Shown one piece after another: positions 5,653 to 8,235 of a stretch of 8,235 nt of DNA. Numbering within the stretch: the stretch's first letter is position 1; every line of letters begins with the position of its first letter. The notes beneath the pieces were generated by a model that was not told where the DNA came from, did no database searches, and saw only the letters and a list, made by a program, of their open reading frames with translations. This DNA is from an uncultured Collinsella sp. (GTDB lineage Bacteria; Actinomycetota; Coriobacteriia; Coriobacteriales; Coriobacteriaceae). The translations under genes were made by a program, and so were the position numbers. Location of the stretch: the NCBI GenBank assembly GCA_900552705.1, contig USAX01000083.1, forward strand, positions 1-8,235, read 5' to 3'.

Positions 5653-6381
5653 ATGGGTTACATGCTCGAGACGTGCGGGCTCACCAAGCGCTTCGGCCGC
5701 GGCGACCAGGCGCAGGACGCCGTGGCCGACGTGAGCCTTCATATCCGCGAGGGCGAGGTGTACGGGCTGCTCGGTCCCAACGGCGCCGGCAAGTCGACAA
5801 CGCTCAAGATGATCTGCGGGATGCTGCGGCCGACGGCCGGGGAGATCCTCTTTGCCGGGCACGCCTGGCGCCGCGAGGACCTCTACGCAATCGGCAGCCT
5901 CATCGAGGAGGCGCCGCTCTACCCCAACCTCACCGCGCGCGAGAACCTGCGCGTGCGCACCACGCTGCTGGGCCTTCCCGAGAGCCGCATAGATGAGGTG
6001 CTCGCCGCCGTGGACCTCGCGGACACCGGGAAGAAGCGCGCCGGGCGCTTCTCGATGGGCATGCGGCAGCGCCTGGGGCTCGCGCTGGCGCTGATCGCCC
6101 GGCCACGCCTGCTCGTGCTCGACGAGCCCACCAATGGCCTCGACCCCATCGGCATCGAGGAGCTGCGCGACCAGATCCGCGGCTTCGCGGCGGCGGGTAC
6201 GACGGTGATCGTCTCGAGCCACATCCTCTCCGAGGTGCAGCAGATGGCGGACACCATCGGCATCATCTGCGGGGGGCGCCTTGCCTACGAGGATGCGCTT
6301 CGTCCCGGGCAGGACCTCGAGGAACTCTTCATGAGTTTCTGCCGGGAAGGGCGACGAGCGCGCGGGGAGGTGGCGGCATGA
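5653..6381 (+). CDS. Lantibiotic-protection ABC transporter, ATP-binding subunit (LanF/CprA/MutF type)
   Basis: A 242-residue cytosolic ATPase that powers export of lantibiotics or similar cationic peptides from the membrane. Motifs in order: Walker A 'GPNGAGKST' (41-49); an E-loop, with Glu85 in 'GSLIEEAP' where most ABC ATPases have the Q-loop glutamine; signature 'FSMGMRQR' (133-140); Walker B 'LLVLDEP' (153-159); D-loop 'NGLDP' (161-165); H-loop His190 in 'VSSHILSEVQQ'. The E-loop is described as characteristic of LanF proteins, and the 'IGSLIE..P.Y.NLTARENL' stretch and C-terminal 'LEELFM' also match that group. The ATG at 5653 is preceded by AAAGGA; a second ATG at 5662 is possible. The stop overlaps the next start by four bases (ATGA). 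Codon use is extremely GC-rich at third positions, unlike the pgsA operon, which suggests acquisition from elsewhere. Confidence 0.93.
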   Translation: MGYMLETCGLTKRFGRGDQAQDAVADVSLHIREGEVYGLLGPNGAGKSTTLKMICGMLRPTAGEILFAGHAWRREDLYAIGSLIEEAPLYPNLTARENLRVRTTLLGLPESRIDEVLAAVDLADTGKKRAGRFSMGMRQRLGLALALIARPRLLVLDEPTNGLDPIGIEELRDQIRGFAAAGTTVIVSSHILSEVQQMADTIGIICGGRLAYEDALRPGQDLEELFMSFCREGRRARGEVAA

Positions 6382-7148
6382 CGGGCGAGAAAGGCGGCCT
6401 GCTCGCGGCCCTGCGCGCCGAGGCCCTGAAGTCGCGCCACGCGGCACCGGTTCGCCTGGCCGTGCTCATGGCGCTGCCGATGCCGCTGCTTGGCGCGATG
6501 CCCTACCGGGGCGTGCAGCTCTTCAGCGCGTGGGACTACTGGTACGCGCCCTTCCTGCCCGCGTCTCCCTCGCTCGCGGTGCCGTGCGTCGCGCGGGCGG
6601 CCGCTGGCACGCGGATGCGGGGGCTTCTGGGCCTGGGCTTCCCGCTCGGGCGCGCCTGGTGGGCCAAGGCGCTCTGGTGCCTCGCGCTCTGCACGCTCTC
6701 GAACCTCGTGGTCTTCGGCATCTACCTCGCGGGATCGGCGTTCTCCTCGCAGGGCCTCACGGCCGCGGGCACGCTCACGATGCTCCTCTGCGCGCTCGTC
6801 AACACGGTGACCGCGGCGTGGATGATCCCCGCAGGGCTCTTCCTCACGGCGCGGTTCGGCATGCTCGCGGGCATCTTCTGCCCGCTCGCCGCGCAACTCG
6901 TAGGTGGGTTCGCCTGGTCGTTGGTGCCGCTGCCGCAGCTCTTTCCGCCGTCGGCGAACATGGTCATCCCCACGAGCTTCATCCCCGTGCTGCCGAGCGG
7001 CGAGCCGCTCGCGGCGGACATGGCGCTCGGCGAGGCGCTCGCGTCGGACGGCATGCTCACACTGGCGGGCCTTGCGGTCTGCGCGCTCGCGTTCGCCGCG
7101 CTCACGGCGGCGGGCGCGGCCTGGTTCGCGCGCTCCGAGGAGAGGTGA
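6378..7148 (+). CDS. Lantibiotic-protection ABC transporter, first permease (LanE/MutE-like)
   Basis: A 256-residue membrane protein, the usual size of LanE/LanG permeases. After a short cytoplasmic N-terminus ('LLAALRAEALKSRHAAP') there are about six hydrophobic segments, roughly at residues 25-45, 50-75, 97-118, 128-155, 160-185 and 225-248. The cytoplasmic loop 'RMRGLLGLGFPLGRAWWAKALW' (about 79-100) resembles the coupling region of this permease family, where an acidic or basic residue, a leucine-rich turn and 'W.aK' precede the third segment. The ATG at 6378 overlaps the LanF stop by four bases and follows GGGGAGG, so the two are translationally coupled. It is very GC-rich. Assignment as LanE rather than another ABC-2 permease rests mainly on being next to a clear LanF and before a second permease of the same length. 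Confidence 0.82.
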   Translation: MTGEKGGLLAALRAEALKSRHAAPVRLAVLMALPMPLLGAMPYRGVQLFSAWDYWYAPFLPASPSLAVPCVARAAAGTRMRGLLGLGFPLGRAWWAKALWCLALCTLSNLVVFGIYLAGSAFSSQGLTAAGTLTMLLCALVNTVTAAWMIPAGLFLTARFGMLAGIFCPLAAQLVGGFAWSLVPLPQLFPPSANMVIPTSFIPVLPSGEPLAADMALGEALASDGMLTLAGLAVCALAFAALTAAGAAWFARSEER

Positions 7149-7963
7149 TGGCCATGACACGACTCTCCGACCCGATGCCGCGCATGACTCTCCCGCGGGC
7201 CCTGCTCTCCGAGGCCCTGCGCCTGGCGCGCTCCCCGCTCACGGCGGTGCACCTCGTCTGCGGCTTGGCAGCCGGTCTTGCCTGCGGCGAGTACTTCTCC
7301 GTAACCCGATGGGACCCGGCGCTGGGCGCGGACGCCTACGCCCAGTTCCTCGGCGCTCTCATGCCGCTCATGTCCGCCATCGTCTGCGGGCTCGCTGTGG
7401 ACGAGGAGCGCGCTGCCGGGCGCCTCGCCAACCTCACGGCGGTCCCCTCGCGCGGGCGCGCCGTCGCGGCGAAGCTGCTCGCCCTTGCGGCGCTCGGCGC
7501 GGGCGCGCTGGCCGTGGCGCTCGGCGTGTTCGGGGCCGTGCTCGCCGTCGCCGGGCGCCTGCCGCTCGGGCCCACTCCGCTTGCGGCCGCCTGGGCGGGC
7601 ATCGTGCTGGGCAGCCTGCCCCTCTACGCGCTGGGGCTCGGCGTGGCCCTGCGCCTCGGCCGCAACGCCGTCATCGGCGCCGGCGCGGCGGGGATGCTCC
7701 TCGCGTTCTTCTCGGTGGGCGGACTTGCGCACGGTCTCATGACCGGCGAGCTCACCGGTGCCCTGGCGACGCCCCTGAGCTGGGTGCCGCTCGCCTGGCC
7801 CGCGCGCTTGGGGTCGCTCGGGGTGGAGGCCTTCATCGACGCCGTACGCGCGGCGGGCCCACTCCTCACGACTGCGCTCGCTGGCCTCGTGCTCACCCTG
7901 GCAGCCGCCGCCGTCCTTCTCGCCTGGTTCTGCCGCTTCGAGGACGGGAGGGCAGATGCGTAG
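7148..7963 (+). CDS. Lantibiotic-protection ABC transporter, second permease (LanG/MutG-like)
   Basis: A 271-residue polytopic membrane protein, likely paired with the preceding permease to form the transport channel. About six membrane segments are seen. The cytoplasmic stretch 'DEERAAGRLANLTAVPSRGR' before 'AVAAKLLALAAL' is the typical 'E..aG...NLL..P.SR....aK' loop of LanE/LanG and related ABC-2 permeases. The frame is open far upstream, but the ATG at 7148 is the proper start: it overlaps the LanE stop by one base (TGATG) and AGGAG lies five bases before it. A second ATG at 7154 is also in frame. The 3' end overlaps the next gene by eight bases. The three-gene order ATPase-permease-permease is that of nisFEG, mutFEG and cprABC. 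Confidence 0.85.
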   Translation: MAMTRLSDPMPRMTLPRALLSEALRLARSPLTAVHLVCGLAAGLACGEYFSVTRWDPALGADAYAQFLGALMPLMSAIVCGLAVDEERAAGRLANLTAVPSRGRAVAAKLLALAALGAGALAVALGVFGAVLAVAGRLPLGPTPLAAAWAGIVLGSLPLYALGLGVALRLGRNAVIGAGAAGMLLAFFSVGGLAHGLMTGELTGALATPLSWVPLAWPARLGSLGVEAFIDAVRAAGPLLTTALAGLVLTLAAAAVLLAWFCRFEDGRADA

Positions 7964-8108
7964 GAGGCCGCTCGCCGCCGTGCTCGCCCTCCTCTCCGCA
8001 GCGCTCGTCCTGGGCAGGAATGCCCTGCTCGACGCCGGCTGGGGGGGTCGGCGCTGCGCTCGATCGCCGACCGCGTGCTGCCCAACCTTGAGATCGCCAT
8101 GTGGGCGC
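7956..8108 (+). pseudogene. Broken fourth gene of the transporter operon; possible sensor kinase N-terminus
   Basis: The ATG at 7956 lies inside the end of the LanG gene (8-base overlap) and follows GGGAGGGCAG, so this was a coupled fourth gene. It starts MRRRPLAAVLALLSAALVLG, a positively charged end and one membrane segment, then 'RNALLDAGWGG'. At a run of seven Gs (8041-8047) the frame is lost. One extra G would restore a natural-looking continuation 'SALRSIADRVLPNLEIAMWA' in frame from 8048. At 8109 the GC-rich coding sequence stops and foreign-looking AT-rich sequence begins; the unshifted frame ends at TAG 8112-8114 inside it. In cpr-type clusters the gene after the permeases is a histidine kinase with two membrane segments, which this beginning would fit. 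I do not recognise the family from the fragment. Confidence 0.55.
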
Positions 8109-8235
8109 TGTTAGCGTCAATATATTTTTCACCATTTTCACCAACGTATTTTCGCCAATCGCGCCAACGCGGATGCGCCGGATTCGCTTACGCGGATGCG
8201 CCGCTTTCGGCGTCTAGGCTCCCTCCTCCTTCCCG
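8109..8235. mobile_element. Probable terminus of an IS21-family insertion sequence (continues beyond window)
   Basis: The sequence from 8109 opens TGTTAGCGTCAATATATTTT, an abrupt drop in GC inside a coding region. It then carries repeated short blocks: TTTTCACCA at 8126-8134 and 8135-8143, TTTTCGCCA at 8149-8157 and CGCGCCA at 8160-8166, plus a 14-nt direct repeat. IS21-family ends begin with TGT and contain multiple internal copies of transposase-binding repeats, so this is the best fit I can offer from memory. No transposase reading frame is visible before the window ends, and the other end and target duplication are outside, so the family is unproven. Confidence 0.45.
8167..8203 (+). repeat. 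14-nt direct repeat ACGCGGATGCGCCG
   Basis: ACGCGGATGCGCCG occurs at 8167-8180 and again at 8190-8203, a 23-base period (about two helical turns). Both copies lie in the presumed IS end, where repeated transposase-binding sites would be expected. Confidence 0.6.

Noticed and set aside
5557..6447. Long minus-strand open frame opposite the LanF gene
   Set aside because: Its translation is Arg/Ala/Gly/His-rich with no domain, and it lies opposite a clear ABC ATPase; such frames are common artefacts in very GC-rich DNA.
6285..7160. Long minus-strand open frame opposite the LanE gene
   Set aside because: It gives an Arg/Glu/His-rich low-complexity product typical of the antisense of GC-rich coding DNA.
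6904..8091. Long plus-strand open frame in another phase across the LanG gene
   Set aside because: It is Arg/Ser/Pro-rich with no membrane pattern, and overlaps the permease frame, which has a proper start, coupling and family motif.
8126..8203. Repeats in the tail as a CRISPR array
   Set aside because: The repeat units are 9-14 nt, too short and too closely spaced for CRISPR repeats and spacers.

Overview
The window looks like a chromosomal segment from an anaerobic gut actinobacterium of the class Coriobacteriia (Collinsella/Olsenella type). This is inferred from the moderately GC-rich housekeeping genes, the actinobacterial gene order pgsA - GarA-like FHA gene - FtsR-like merR gene, and Firmicute-style families (DUF1836, DegV, LanFEG) beside them. 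No 16S gene or other direct taxonomic marker is present.

Layout. Bases 1-341 (+) hold the 3' part of a DUF1836 gene. It converges on a degV-family gene (414-1280, -), and a 19-bp perfect hairpin lies between them. The degV upstream region (1281-1371) is full of inverted repeats that overlap its -10 box. Next comes a probable five-gene minus-strand operon read from about 5286 down to 1404: pgsA (GTG start, good sigma-70 promoter), a small FHA protein, an FtsR-type MerR regulator, apt, and a secreted NlpC/P60 coiled-coil hydrolase. A T-tailed hairpin closes it. Together these genes link membrane phospholipid synthesis, phospho-dependent signalling, division-type regulation, purine salvage and cell-wall remodelling. 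pgsA, the FHA gene and ftsR also lie near each other in mycobacteria (Rv1822, Rv1827, Rv1828).

After a divergent intergenic region of about 400 bp, composition changes sharply. From about 5560 to 8108 the plus strand is very GC-rich and carries a tightly overlapping lantibiotic-protection ABC transporter (LanF ATPase with the diagnostic E-loop, then LanE-like and LanG-like permeases). A fourth overlapping gene starts at 7956. It is shifted at a run of seven Gs and then stops at base 8109, where AT-rich, repeat-bearing sequence begins that resembles the terminus of an IS21-family insertion sequence. No lantibiotic precursor or modification gene is visible, so the module reads as an acquired antimicrobial-peptide resistance cassette of the C. 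difficile CprABC-K/R kind, with its likely sensor gene broken. The window ends inside the presumed IS.

I do not see a clearly new multi-gene system. The most interesting points are the broken resistance cassette with its IS junction, the GarA-like protein with one conserved phospho-acceptor threonine, the operator-like repeats over the degV promoter, and the unexplained inverted repeat between pgsA and the transporter.
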